A stretch of 64,000 nucleotides of DNA. It comes from Tenrec ecaudatus (taxonomy: Eukaryota; Chordata; Mammalia; Afrosoricida; Tenrecidae). This document shows, one piece after another, positions 46,940 to 58,564 of this stretch (position 1 is the stretch's first letter; every line of letters starts with the position of its first letter). Location of the stretch: positions 101,275,739 to 101,339,738 of the forward strand of contig NC_134540.1 of NCBI RefSeq assembly GCF_050624435.1, given 5' to 3'. A program made the translations under genes and the position numbers. Under the pieces are notes generated by a model. It worked only from the letters and a program-made list of their open reading frames with translations, had not been told where the DNA came from and did no database searches.

Positions 46940-47750
46940 GTTAGAAGAATAAAAAAGGCATTCCAGAATATGAGAAAAAGTCAAAGAATGAGAAATAGTA
47001 GAGTATATATGTAAAGAAATTAGTTGTTTCACAGTTCCTGGGATGTCAAGTTTGAAGTAGAAAATGTAAGAGAGCAGATAAGTCAGATCACGCATAATTT
47101 TCTAGACGAGGTTAAGAAATGAATTTTTCACATAGATTGTGGACAGTAGCCACTGAAGGTGCTTACACAAAGACTGAAACAAATGAATATTTCAGCAAGA
47201 TCACTAGTATCTCTGTGGGCGATGAATCTTGACATTACTCTTATGTATTTCCTTTGTTAGTCCTACAGGGCTCTATTGATTGAATCTGGTTGCTGTTTTC
47301 CTATTGGATAGTAGGCAACTCTAGTTCTAATGTAGGTGTCTGTCTAAGGTGGGAAGCTGTAACAATATTTGGAGGTCTAGGTAGAAAGGATCCTAGCTAG
47401 GAATGGTTGGGGACAGTCAGAGATAATTTGTTTCCAGGGAACTTAGGATATTTCAGTGGGAGTAATGAGTAAATGATTATCTAAAAACCTGTTGGGGAAG
47501 TTCTACTCTATTGAATTAGGGTCACTATGAGCCTATGTTTGAGATATTCAGAGCCTAATGGTGTATAGAGATCCAAGGTAAGGTACAAACCAGTAATTCA
47601 CGTTTAGAGGGGTGACAGAGGAAGTACAGAATGCATTAGCCACAAGAAGTAGGATAATGTTTTCTAGTCAGGATGAAAGTGTTTTAAAATCTATGTGCTA
47701 CCATTCCCTTCCTGCTTGTCCTGACCTAGTCCTTAAGTAGCACTATTCAA
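46940..47750. other. Intergenic, no feature seen
   Basis: No exon or nameable repeat. Purine-rich sequence near 47380-47480. Confidence 0.4.
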
Positions 47751-47754
47751 AGGG

Positions 47755-48165
47755 AGCATTGCTGGTGCACCACAAGTCCATTCCAGTTCATAGTGGTCCT
47801 ATAGGGGAGACTAGAACTGGCCCACAGAGTTTTCTATGCGGCGATCGTCAGAGGAGCAGAGCCCTTGGGGCTCCTATCCAGGGAGCAGTAAACCAAAGCC
47901 AAACCCACTACTATTAAATACATCCCAACTCATGACTTTAAATCTTTATGGGAGCAGACCCAAAAGAACATCGTGACCCTATAGGACAGGGAATTTCTGT
48001 GCCTGTGAATTTCTGAGACAAACACGTTATGGAAGTAGAAAGCTTCATCTTTCTCCCTCAGTTGGCCTCAAATTCTTTCAGCATGACTGGTGGGTTTGAA
48101 CCACTGACCTTGTGGTTTGTTTGTACCACAATGCCTAACCCAAAGCACCACCAGGATTCTTTCTA
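47755..48165 (-). repeat. Two AfroSINE copies
   Basis: Antisense copies at about 47755-47875 ('cagttcatagtggtcctata gg') and 47885-48165 ('gggtttgaaccactgacctt gtgg', 'accacaatgcctaa'). Confidence 0.65.
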
Positions 48166-48474
48166 GGGGATGTTAAAGGAGAGTGAGAAGAGATTAAGAT
48201 AGTGGCAGTAGAGAGATTATTTAAACTCAGTATACTTTCATTCCCTTATTTTAAAACTAGGAGTTAGAAGAATTATGGTATAGGGATAACACGAATATTA
48301 ATTGAAATGACATAACAAAGTCAAAACATTTTGCCTTTGGTAAAGGCACTCCTTGGAGTCCCTATTTTGGGATGAAACTATATTTGAGACAGCATGTTAA
48401 TAAGTAATTAAGAAATGAAAGGGAGAGCTCCACAGGTTGTGAATGAATTTTGTCTTGCATATAAGATAGGGTGC

Positions 48475-49040
48475 CGAAGGGATCATCTGTCCTGGATTCT
48501 TTGTGTTTCCAGTTCCTATCTGTACCAGTGTATATCCTCTGGTCTAGCCAAATTTGTAAAACAGAATTGTGATCATGATAGTGGCGGGGAGAAAGCATTT
48601 AAGAATTAAAGGAAAGTTGTATGTTTCATTGTTGCTACCCTGCACCCTGACTGACTCGTCTCCTCCCAACCCTTCTGTAAGGCAGTGTCCCGTTACCTAA
48701 CGATGGTCTTTGGATCTCCACTCTGTATTCCCCCTCATTTACAATGATAGGATTTTTTGTTCTTTGATGCCTGATACCTGATTCCTTCCACACCTCGTGG
48801 TCACACAGGGTGGTGTGCTTCTTACAATAATAATTTATAAATTATCAAAGGTTCATGAGGGAGTGGGGAACAGGGACGGAGGGGGGGAATGAGAAGCTGA
48901 TACCAAGAGCTTAAATGGAGAGCAAAGATTTTGAGAATGATGAGGGCAAATAATGTAAAAATGTGCTTGACACATTTGATGTATGCATGTATTGTGATGA
49001 GTTGTATGAACCCCCAATAAAATGTTTTTAAAAAAATAGG
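48475..49040. mobile_element. L1 with 5' inversion (twin priming)
   Basis: The left part, 48475-48825, is antisense L1 3'UTR ('gggatcatctgtcctggatt' to 'cctcgtggtcacacagggtg gtgtgcttctt'). The right part, 48826-49040, is the L1 3' end in sense orientation, running to 'cccccaataaaatg' and an A tail. The two parts are neighbouring pieces of the same 3'UTR, with about 170 bp lost at the joint. Confidence 0.8.
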
Positions 49041-49054
49041 GTCAAGGAAAAAGA

Positions 49055-50348
49055 AAACCAAAAACTCACTGGCATTGAGTCGATTTCAACTGAAAGTGAC
49101 CCCATAGGAGGGAGAGAGTACAACTGCCCCTGTGGGTTTCCCAGGTTGTATTCTTTTTTTTTTTTTAAATCATTTTATTGGGAGCTGGTACAACTCTTAT
49201 CACAATCCATACATATACATCCATTGTGTCAAGGACATTTGTACACTTGTTGCCATCATCATTCTCAAAACATTTGCTTTCTACTTGAGCCCTTGGTAGC
49301 AGCTCCTCATTTTTCCCCTCCCTCCCCACTCCCCTATCCTTCATGAACTCGATAATTTATAAATTATTATTATTTTGACATATCTTACACAATACGACAT
49401 CTCCCTTTACCCACTTTTCTGTTGTCCATCCCCCAGTTATATGTAGAGGTTATATGTAGATCCTTGTAATTGGTTCCCCCTTTACGCTCTCCCTCCACCC
49501 TTCCAGTATCGCCACTCTCAGCACTGGTCCTGAAGGGATCATCTGTCCTGGGTTCCCTGTGTTTCCAGTTCCTATCTGTACCAGTGTACATCCTTTGGTC
49601 TAGCCAGATTTGTAAGGTAGAATTGGAAGCATGATAGTGATGGGGTGGGGAGGAAGCATTTAGGCATTAGAGGAAATTTGTAAGTTTCACCATTGCTACA
49701 CTGCACCCTGACTGGCTCATTTCTTCCCTGTGACCTTTCTGTAAGGGGATGTCCAGTTGTCTAAAGATGGGCTTTGGGTCCCCACTCCGCACTCGCCCCT
49801 CATTCACAATGATTTTATTTTTTGTTTTTTGGTATCTGATACCTGATCCCTTCGACACCTCATAGTCACACAGTCTGGTGTGCATCTTCCATGTGGGCAT
49901 TGTTGCTTCAGCTAGATGGCCACTTGTTTATCTTCAAACCTTGAACACCCCAGATGCTATATATTTTGATAGCTGGGCACCATCAGCTTTCTTCACCACA
50001 TTTGCTTATTCACCCACTTTGTCTTCAGTGATCATGTCGGGAAGGTGAGCACACAGTGATATGATTTTTTTGTTCTTTGATGCCTGATAACTTATTCGTT
50101 CGGCACCTCCTGATCACACAGGCTGGTGTTTTCTTCAATGTGGGCTTCTGAGCTAGATGGCCTCTTGTTTACCTTCAACCCAGGTTGTAAATCTTTATGA
50201 ATCCTGAAAAGTGTCTGGTAAACCGGTAGAAGTCACAGGCAATACTCATGAAGATGGGGATTTACACCAGCAGTTCAAACTGTTGACTTTGAGGTTAGCT
50301 GACCTTGTAGAATCAGCCCAGCACATAACCGACTACACCATCAAGTCT
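49055..50348 (-). repeat. AfroSINE split by a 1-kb L1
   Basis: The 3' part 'aactcactggcattgagtcg att' runs from 49055 to 49150 and the remainder from 50179 to 50348 ('atttacaccagcagttcaaa ctgttgac', 'cgactacaccatcaagtc'). Confidence 0.8.
49151..50178 (-). mobile_element. Afrotherian L1 3'UTR copy, 1028 bp, inserted in a SINE
   Basis: It begins with a T run (antisense poly-A) and 'attttattgggagctggtac', then gives the longest continuous view of this 3'UTR in the window. It includes two tandem-like blocks that both contain 'tgtttatcttcaa/tgtttaccttcaa', 'cacacagtctggtgtgcatc' and 'ttgatagctgggcaccatca'. An 11-bp target duplication CCCAGGTTGTA flanks it (49140-49150 and 50179-50189). Confidence 0.9.
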
Positions 50349-50594
50349 GGAGATAGGGTGAAACAAGGGACAAAAAAAGGAACAATCATGTAAAAGTAGC
50401 ATGAGGTTCATGACTTATTGATGTGAATAATGCTATAAGATGTGACTAGCACTCCATATCTGAAATTGGGGAGACCCATACTTGTCAGAGTCTGCTGTTT
50501 AGTTTTAGTGAGTATAGCAAGCAGCTGGTATTATATAGGATTGGGGAGAACAGTTTGTTTCAAGAATTTTGTTGCTCAGAGGTAAGCGTGAGTG

Positions 50595-51600
50595 AGCTTA
50601 TACCACATTCATCGTCATATAAATCAGCTTCTCTGGCTTACAAGCTACTTGCTCAACATACATATTGAATAAGTATGGTGAGAGGCTACAACCCTGTCAC
50701 ACACGTTTCCTTATTTAAAACCATGCAGTATTCCCTTGTTCCATTCTACCAACTGCTTCTTGATCCATGAACAATGAATAGTCTGGAATTCCATTCTTCT
50801 CAAGGTTATCCATAGTTTGTTATGATCCACACAGTCAAATGCTTTGGTATACTCAACAAAACACAAATAAACATCTTGCTGATACTCTCTGTTTTCAGCA
50901 AAGATCCACCTGGCATCAGCAAATCTATCTCTTGTTCCATGCCCTTTTCTGAATCCAGACTGATCCCCTAGCAGGCCCTTGTCAATGTACTACCGCAATT
51001 TTTGTTGGATGATCTTCTGAAAATTTTACTGGCATGTGAAATCAGTGATATTACTCTATAGTTTGAGCATTCTGTTGGGTCACCTTTCTTTGGAATAGGT
51101 ACAAATATGCATCTTTTGCAGTCAGTCAGCCAAGTAGCTGTCTCCCAAATCTCTGGGCGTAGACTAATGAGTGCTTCCAATGCTTCATCAGCTTGTTGAA
51201 ACATTTCAGTTGGTATTCCATTGATTCCTAGAGCCTTGTTTTTGGTTAATTCTTTCAGTGCATCTTGAACTTCCTTAAGCACCTCTGGTTCTTATTCATA
51301 TGCTACCTACTAAAATGGTGGAATGTCTAGTTCCACTAAAATGGTGGAATGTCTAGTTCTTTTTGGTACAGTGGTTTCCTGCCTCATTCCATGTTTTGTC
51401 CATAGAATCAAAATTGCCAATCGAGACTTGTAATTTTTTCTTGAGTCCTTTCAGTTTTAGATATGCTGAGGATATTCTTCCCCCTTAGTCTTTTAATTCT
51501 CAGTCTTTGCACATTTTATTTGGCCTGTCTCCTTTAGCTGCTCTTTGAAATTTTCTATTCAGTCCTTTGACTGCATCATTTCTTTATGCTCTCCACCATT
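50595..51600 (-). repeat. RTE1/BovB-like LINE, reverse-transcriptase part
   Basis: Antisense RT region. The minus-strand frame 51282-50968 reads LKELTKNKALGINGIPTEMF, then GDPTECSNYRVISLISHASK, the fingers/palm segment of RTE reverse transcriptases. A tandem duplication of about 29 bp (aaaatggtggaatgtctagt) lies near 51312-51358. Confidence 0.85.
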
Positions 51601-53015
51601 TGTCTGTCAGATTGTCCTACTTTGGTGGCTTGTGTGTTGCTATAATGCTGGACACTTGGTTAATGATATTTCAAAGGTCACCCCGGTCACTCAAGTGAAC
51701 AAGTTTCAAGAGCTTCCAGGCTAAAAAAAGTCAACAAAAAAAGACTGGGCTGCCTGCTTCCAAGGAAGAAGCCACTGAAAACCTTATGTATAGCTTCAAA
51801 AAATTGTCAGAGAATGAAGGCCTAATGACTGGAAGCAGAATGTGGTAGTTACATAATCTGGTGTCAACTTGAGATTTAAGAATAAAGGGGTGGAGTCTAG
51901 CCTGTAAATTAGGTCATAGCTTGCTGACCTTATTTAGAGGCACCACAGAGATAAATAACTCACCGGAGGAGGGAAACACACAGACTCCCTGCAAGATATT
52001 CTTGTTCACAAGTCACATGGAGCTGTTACACTAGAACCCTGGAGCTGGAGGAGCCATGTGGAGACCCCTGAGATGCTTCCACTGCCACTGGATCCACAGA
52101 CTCTCTACCCACTGGTCTGTGATCTTCCTGCATTCAACATCATTGCATGTGTTGCATGAGTCTGTAGAGGAATTTATAGATTACTATCAGATATATGGCC
52201 TAATGGACTTGATCTGGACTGGGCTGGAATGTTTTCATAATGTACAATTACTCTTTGATATAAAGTTTTCTATTACACACATATGAGTGTCTATGAATTT
52301 GTTTCTCTTGTTAACCTGGACTAACACACAGACATTGTCTGAGATAATGTTGAGTTGGAAAGCACTTGAAATGTAACTAAGGAGAAGCTGACTTCTGGGA
52401 ATATAGTTGAACATAGTGAGTGATTTGGATAAAGCCTTTGGGGTGGGGAGCCTTCAGGATCTTCATTTGATGATGCAGCATAACTTACGTAAAGAGAAAC
52501 AGCTGCTAAAATTTGCTAATGATTGGAACTTGGAATGTGCCAAGTATGAATATAGAAAACAGGAAGTCATCCCAAATAAAATGTAACACATAAAGATTGA
52601 TATCCTAGGCATTAGTGAGCTGAAATGGATTGCTATTGGCCATTTTGAACCAGAAAATCTTATTATCTACTGTGTTGGGAATGACAGTCAAGAAGCAAGG
52701 CATGGCATTCATTGACAAAATCAGCATAGAAAAATCCATCATGAAATACAATGCCATCTGGATAGACTTCTATTTATCCGACTTCAAGGAAACCCAATCA
52801 ATACAGCTATTGCTCAAATTTATGCACCAATCACCAAAGTTAGTGATGAATAAGTTGAAGAAATATATGAAATGCTTCAGTCTGAAATTGATCAAACAAA
52901 CAATCAAGATACATTGATAATTATTGGCTGTTAGATTGCAAAAGTTGGAAACAAAGAGGAAAGAACAGCAGTTGGAAAATACGGACTTCATGATAGAAAC
53001 AAAGCTGGAGACCTC
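51601..53015 (+). repeat. RTE1/BovB-like LINE, 5' end and endonuclease, in opposite orientation
   Basis: Starts with the family 5' block 'tctgtcagattgtcctactt tggtggc' and runs in sense through 'cctaggcattagtgagctga aatgg' to 'gttagattgcaaaagttgga aac' in the endonuclease. It abuts the antisense RT part head to head and is interrupted by an LTR-like element. Confidence 0.8.
51841..52328. mobile_element. LTR-like repeat inserted in the RTE copy
   Basis: A 488-bp insert with ends TGTGGTAG...CTAACACA, a near-perfect short inverted repeat of the TG...CA type. Flanks cagaa and cagac suggest a short target duplication. I have seen this repeat as very common in Afrotherian sequence but cannot name its family; it might be a solo LTR. 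No internal coding part is present. Confidence 0.5.
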
Positions 53016-53139
53016 TGTAGGGGGGACATGGATTCTTCATCTGTGCTAGGTAAGAAGACAATGTATGTAAGTGCAGGCAATGCTATAGCTGTACAAGCGA
53101 GTGAAAAAGTTGAAAGGGCTGCTTTTATTTGGGGTGTGG

Positions 53140-54250
53140 TATCTTGTTTGCACTACATTGTATATTTGTTTAATTGGCATACAATTCACATATCATACAA
53201 TTCAATAGTTCAGTCACATCGAGAAGAGTTGTACAGTCATCACCACAATCAGTTTAGAACATTTTCTTCATTGCTATACTCATCATTATTAGCTCCTCAT
53301 TTCCCCCCAACTTTCCCTACCATAACCCCTTGGAACCATTAATCCAGTTACTGTGTCTATACATTTAACTCTCATGGATTTCATATAGAGAAAAACATTT
53401 TTTAAAGATGTAAAACATTTTAAAAACTTCAATAGAAAAGACAGCAGAAAATATTAAACATAGTTTCAGTGAATCAAAAGGAATGATAAGGTGTTAAAGT
53501 TTAACCTGATGCCATCTGCAGTAATCCATTTTCTGGTGCATTCTGCATGATAGCAAAGCTCTTCCCGTCCCTGGTCTATGGTCACAGGGTATTTATTCTC
53601 CAGAGGCTTCATCCATGTGGATTTCCCCTTCACTTTTTAATTTTTTAAACGGAAACACCCTAAAAATGGATCCAAAGGGAGATCAAATGATAAGATATTA
53701 CATTTTAACCTAGGTCTGTCGTAGTTGAAAACTTGACAGTGCTCTCTGCCTGATAACAAGGCTATTCACAAGCCAGAGGAGATGCTTCAGAGTGTTAACC
53801 CACATGTAGGCTCTGCAAATGGATTTTGGGCTTCCACTATAGTCCACGGCATTACAAACCAGGTGTTCACAATTTAAGCACTGAGACCATCCCCTCCTTC
53901 AGATTTGGATTTTATTATTGACAATCCTTGGATCACACAGGCTGGTGTGCTTCTCCCATGTGGACTTAGTTGAAACCTCAGTTAGATGGCTGCTTATTTT
54001 AAGACAGGTCTTTAAACCCCAAATACTACTCTTTCTGCTAGCCAGACGCCATCTCTTTTCTTCACCATACTTTGCTATAGCATCCATATTTTTAGTGATC
54101 TCTTCATGAGGGTGGGTGAGCACCAAGCAGGGCCATGTCATAACTAATTGTTCTTATATTGGGGCTAGAATTAAGAGCAAGCCCCAATGCCATTCATAAT
54201 TTAAGGTTGATGTATATATCTAGTTCACTTTGGAGATCATTCATTTTATG
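53140..54250 (-). repeat. Older L1 3' end and 3'UTR
   Basis: Begins 'gtttaattggcatacaattc acatatc' and includes 'catcaccacaatcagtttag aac'. Later sequence ('cacaggctggtgtgcttctc ccatg', 'gatggctgcttatttt') is a worn version of the 3'UTR blocks seen in younger copies. Confidence 0.65.
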
Positions 54251-54469
54251 TTAGAGAACATTATCCATCATGCCCCTGGGCCTTCACGTCCACTGCCAAT
54301 GAGTCAATGTTGACTAATATGGAAAGGTCTATTTTTAATTACTTCTACTCCCACAATGAGCTAGCCAGTTAAAAGTGAGGGTGGAGAAGATATTAGGGGT
54401 TAAGAAGCAATTAAAAAGATACAAATGATCATTCAAGGTGGCAAAACAAATGGACAAGAGACAGCAAGA

Positions 54470-54655
54470 AATAACAACAAACTGCTATTGAGTCAATTCC
54501 CACTCACAGTAACCATAGAGGACAAAGTAGAATTACTCCACTGTGTGTCTGAGACAATACATTTTTATGGAAGCAGCAGACTGCCTCGAGGATTTGAATT
54601 ACTGAACTTTCGTTTAGCAACCCAGTGCTTAACCACTGCGCTGCCACACTTACTT
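54470..54655 (-). repeat. AfroSINE
   Basis: 'actgctattgagtcaattcc' to 'cttaaccactgcgctgccac'. Confidence 0.8.
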
Positions 54656-54724
54656 TTAAACTTTAAACAGATGTCATAGTTTTCTACTAGTGTTGAGACC
54701 TAACCAGAAAATTGTTATTTCAAC

Positions 54725-54875
54725 CCACCAGGTGCTCTGCAGAGCAAACATGTGAAAGTCAGCTTCCATAAAGATTATAGATTTCCATAAATATTAAGCA
54801 AGTCTATTTTGTCCTATAGGGTCTTTATGAGGCTGAATGAACTCCACAGCAGTGGGTTGGATTTTGGTTTATTAA
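54725..54875 (+). repeat. AfroSINE, 5'-truncated
   Basis: 'ccataaagattatagatttc' and 'ctccacagcagtgggttgga'. Confidence 0.6.
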
Positions 54876-54879
54876 AGGC

Positions 54880-55239
54880 AAACTTGAGGTCTGTTGTCAT
54901 ATTCATTCTCTCTTCTTCATTCACATTACTGCCTTATTTTAATAATATCAGGCCACAGAGTTTAAACTTTTTGTGTTTTTCTTTTAAAAAGGTAAACATT
55001 CCTGAGAACCATTCAGAAGTAGGCAATGGACCATATGCTGTGGTCTTGTGAACCCTGCTCTAGATATGAGAGCTTAGATGTAATTGTATAGTGTATTGCC
55101 TACTTTTATAAGCAAAGCTTTATTGAAAAAGAGTCCTGCCTATTTGTTTATGTATTGCCGATTTGGCAAAGATATTACTTTCAGTTTGAAGACCAATATA
55201 ACCCAAACTGGTATTTTCAAATGCCTCATATGCAGCTAG
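54880..55239. other. Intergenic, no feature seen
   Basis: 'ccattcagaagtaggcaatg' hints at an old repeat but is not assignable. Confidence 0.35.
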
Positions 55240-55432
55240 TGACTTGGTTGGTTAAAGCATTGGGATGTTAACTGTAAGGTCAACAGTTCAAACCCACCAG
55301 CCATTAAAGGAGAGAAAGATGAGACTGTCTACTCCCATAAAATTTTATAATCTCTGAAACCCTAGGGAACAGTTCTGCTTTGTCTCATGGGGTCACTGAG
55401 TTGGAATTGACTCTTGGTAATGATTTTTTTCA
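55240..55432 (+). repeat. AfroSINE
   Basis: 'aaggtcaacagttcaaaccc accagcc' and 'gggtcactgagttggaattg actc'. Confidence 0.8.
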
Positions 55433-55800
55433 CATGTATGTGAAAGCTGGATAGTGAATAAGGAAGACCAAAGAGGAATCAATACATTTGGATTATCATG
55501 TTGGCAAAGATTATTGACTAAACCATAAACTGCAGGAAGAATTTAAAAAACAAAACTGTCTTGGAAAACATACAGCCGGAAAGCTCCTTACAAGCAAAAG
55601 GGCACGACTTCATCTCACATACTTTGGAAGGAACAGTCCCTGGAAAAGAACATCATGTTGGTTAGGAAGTTGAGGATCAGCACAAGAGAGGGAGCCCCAG
55701 TCACTGCAACAATGGGTAGCATGTCATTCAGTTTTACATATGAGTCAAAACCAATACAATTGCTCCTAACAGCAACAACAACATGGCCGCTTTCATACTG
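55432..55800 (+). repeat. RTE1/BovB-like LINE, 3' end
   Basis: 'gtatgtgaaagctggatagt gaataaggaagacc', 'acatactttggaaggaacag tccctgg', then 'cagtcactgcaacaatgggt'. Confidence 0.75.
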
Positions 55801-56120
55801 CAATGGCAGAATTGTAGCTGCAACAAAGGCCACGTGGACCACAAAGTCTAAAGTATTTACTAGACGTCTCTTCATAGATAAATGTCTATGACTTTTGCTC
55901 TCGATTTAGCATCCATTAATGATTTTTACATAAAGCAAATTTTATTATATTAGTTACACGATTGTGCTTTTCTAACTTTAGCATTCTTTCCCATTTAGTT
56001 GACTTCTCACTTTTAGACTCACTTTCTTTTCTCTTTCTCCCCTTCACTGTCATACTCTCTCCTCTTACGTATTAATGGATTGTATTTTTCTTATTTGATG
56101 GATTGTAATTATTACAACGT
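55800..56120. other. Intergenic, no feature seen
   Basis: AT-rich; 'atggccgctttcatactgca' near 55783 closes the RTE tail. I see nothing further. Confidence 0.35.
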
Positions 56121-56124
56121 TGTT

Positions 56125-56325
56125 GTGTATTATCAAGACAACTCTGACTCATAATGACTCTATAGGATAAGAAAAGCTCTGCCCCCTTAGCGTTTCTAAG
56201 GCTGTAATATTTAGGGAAGAAGATTGCTACATCCTTCTCCCAGGGACTAGCTGGTGGTTTCTAACCACCAACCTTTTAGTTGGTTAGTAGCCTCAACCAC
56301 TGCACCACTTGGGCGCCTCATAGAT
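56125..56325 (-). repeat. AfroSINE
   Basis: 'aactctgactcataatgact ctatagg' to 'caaccactgcaccacttggg cgcc'. Confidence 0.75.
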
Positions 56326-56740
56326 GTATGAAAACTGGACAATGAATACAGAAGACCAAAGGAGTATTATTACCTTTACATTTTAGTATTGGCAAAGAAT
56401 AATGACTATACGATGGACTTCTAGAAGAACAAGCATATTTATCTTTTAAGAAGCACAGCCAAGATGTTTCTTAGTAACTAGGGTGGTGAGACTTCACCTT
56501 TCGTATTTGGGACATGTTATCGGAAGGGACCGGTCCCTGAAGAAGGACATCACTCTTGGTAAAGTAGAGGGTCAGCGAAAAATAAGGCCCTTGATAGGAT
56601 AGATTGACACAGTGGCTGCAAAAATGGACTTAAGTATAGTTAGCAACGATTGTGAATATGACACAAGACTGGGCAGTGTTTCATTCTGTTGAACCATGGG
56701 TTTACTCTGAGTCAGCACCTTTGAACAATAATAAATTGTT
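56325..56740 (+). repeat. RTE1/BovB-like LINE, 3' end
   Basis: 'gaaaactggacaatgaatac agaagacc', 'gggacatgttatcggaaggg', 'gggcagtgtttcattctgtt', and a 'gagtcagcacctttgaacaa' tail. Confidence 0.8.
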
Positions 56741-56744
56741 ACTA

Positions 56745-57690
56745 TTCTATCCTATTTATCTTAATGTTTAAAATGCCCAAACAAACAACCCTTTAAGGGT
56801 AGCTCCTTTGGATTTTCTCTAGTGTCTTTTTTTTTTTAGCACTCCCTATGTCAGAATTATGCCAATGTTCTTGATACTTTTATACATTTTTAGGTCCATG
56901 ACCTAGACCTAGGATCTGCCCTTCCCCAGTTTATTTTAGTAGGGAGGGGTTTAGAAACCACGTTCAGGGGAGGGGTATGCTCATTGCTACTGAATGCAAT
57001 TGTTATTTGACCCTTTCAGTGCCCAGCCCTAAGGAAGAAATATATCGATTTCTCAAACACAACAGCCATTCAAATACTAGTTCTGAAGAGAAGTGTTAGT
57101 AAAGAACTACAGAGTGGCTTAACTCTATGTTTAACTGAATATTCTGTTTCAGTAATCTTTGGTGTTCTTAGTGATTATTGGTCATATAATAGGGACCAAA
57201 TTCTAATCAAAGCAAGTGTCTGTCCAAATCTCCATGGATGTTGTGTCCCTTCTTTTCACAAACTGTGTCATAGGACATACCTCTGTGAGTCTATCAACCT
57301 TCGGTTGTTTATATAGGATCTTCATTTTAGCCATAACAAATAAAGCGAACAAAGACATCATGTTCTGGCTGATTTACCTTTATTTCGCATATATTTTGGG
57401 AAGCGTTTGGCTGTCTTTACTGGTCTAGAATTCCACATATTCCAAGTATAGTGTATATGTTTTTCTGTCCATCCATGGACACAGTTCTTGTTCTTTACCA
57501 TAGGGATTGCCAGGTACCAAACCTGGGAACAGCAATGACTCCCCCCCAACACCCAACCTTTTTCTTTCATTCTCACAAACAATTTCTTAACCACTTATGT
57601 AAATTATAGTCAAGGGTGTTTTACATACCACACCCTCTTCATAACTGCAACTATTTAACAAGTTCTGTTATTTGAAAAAGCTAATCAGAC
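56745..57690. other. Intergenic, unassigned
   Basis: No named repeat. A 101-codon stop-free frame without ATG (57011-57313, plus) is noted among rejected items. Confidence 0.35.
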
Positions 57691-58260
57691 TCCACAGAAT
57701 ATACTCATGGAGGCTTTTATTTTTATAAAATATGGTGAAGGCCTAAATATGTGGGTGCTATAGCAAAATGTGGTGAAAAAATCAGATGTTGCATAGTTGT
57801 CAAGAAAATAGCTTCTGGGATCTTCAAATATTGTCTTAAAACCAGCAGTCATCTAAGTGATATGTCAGCTAAGTCCACACAGAGGAAGCTCACTAGCCTG
57901 TGTAATCTGAGGACTGTAAATAATAAAATCCAAGATCAGAGGAGGAAATTGCATTAGAGCTTAAATTCTTAGTGTCTGGTTTACAGAAAGCTAAGACAGT
58001 GATGTTTCAAAATCCGTTACAGAGTTCTCACATGGATTATGCTTCCATTGAACTCCCTCAGACCATTGATCAGGGATGTGACTAGCCTTGTACTCAGACA
58101 GAGGGCATCAGAAAGTGAATTCCTATAAGTTAAATTTAACACCTTATCATTTGTTATCCCTTTTGATATTTGAACAAATAAAATAAATTACTTTAGTTCT
58201 CAGTGGGGGGTTTATGTATTTTTTTTTGTCTTGGATGTAGTCAAACTGAGCAGTCTAACT
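57690..58260 (+). repeat. Older L1 3'UTR, sense orientation
   Basis: Reads as the complement of the 3'UTR blocks at 53460-54170: 'tatggtgaaggcctaaatat', 'ctgtgtaatctgaggactgt aaataataaaatcc', 'atttaacaccttatcatttg'. Confidence 0.6.
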
Positions 58261-58384
58261 GGTATTCTAGTTGAAAACCTTCAGTAAACAGACTAAATGT
58301 GGATCTTCCCCAGGGGAGTTTCAGACTTTCAACAGTATGTCATAATCCCCACAGCATAACCAGACATCCATGTGGCCCCAGAGA

Positions 58385-58560
58385 TGAAGTTGGAGCTATT
58401 CTAGTCCAGCTGTAAATTAGCTCTCTCCTGTACACACACTGAGAGAAAGATGGGGTTATCTACTCTCATACAGATACAGTCTTAGAAACCAAAAGGGGCA
58501 ATTCTACACTGTTCTATAGGGTCACTGTGACTCAGAATTGACTGAATGGCAGTATATATA
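58385..58560 (+). repeat. AfroSINE
   Basis: 'agatggggttatctactctc' and 'ctatagggtcactgtgactc agaattgac'. Confidence 0.75.
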
Positions 58561-58564
58561 TATA

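Noticed and set aside
49151-50178. Repeated blocks that could suggest a CRISPR-like or satellite array
   Set aside because: The blocks are two copies of an L1 3'UTR module, not regular repeats with spacers, and the genome is mammalian.
57011-57313. 101-codon stop-free plus-strand frame after a good-looking acceptor (ccctttcag)
   Set aside because: No ATG, no similarity I recognise, and joining to the candidate CCDC168 exon 3 in phase 2 gives a stop within four codons.
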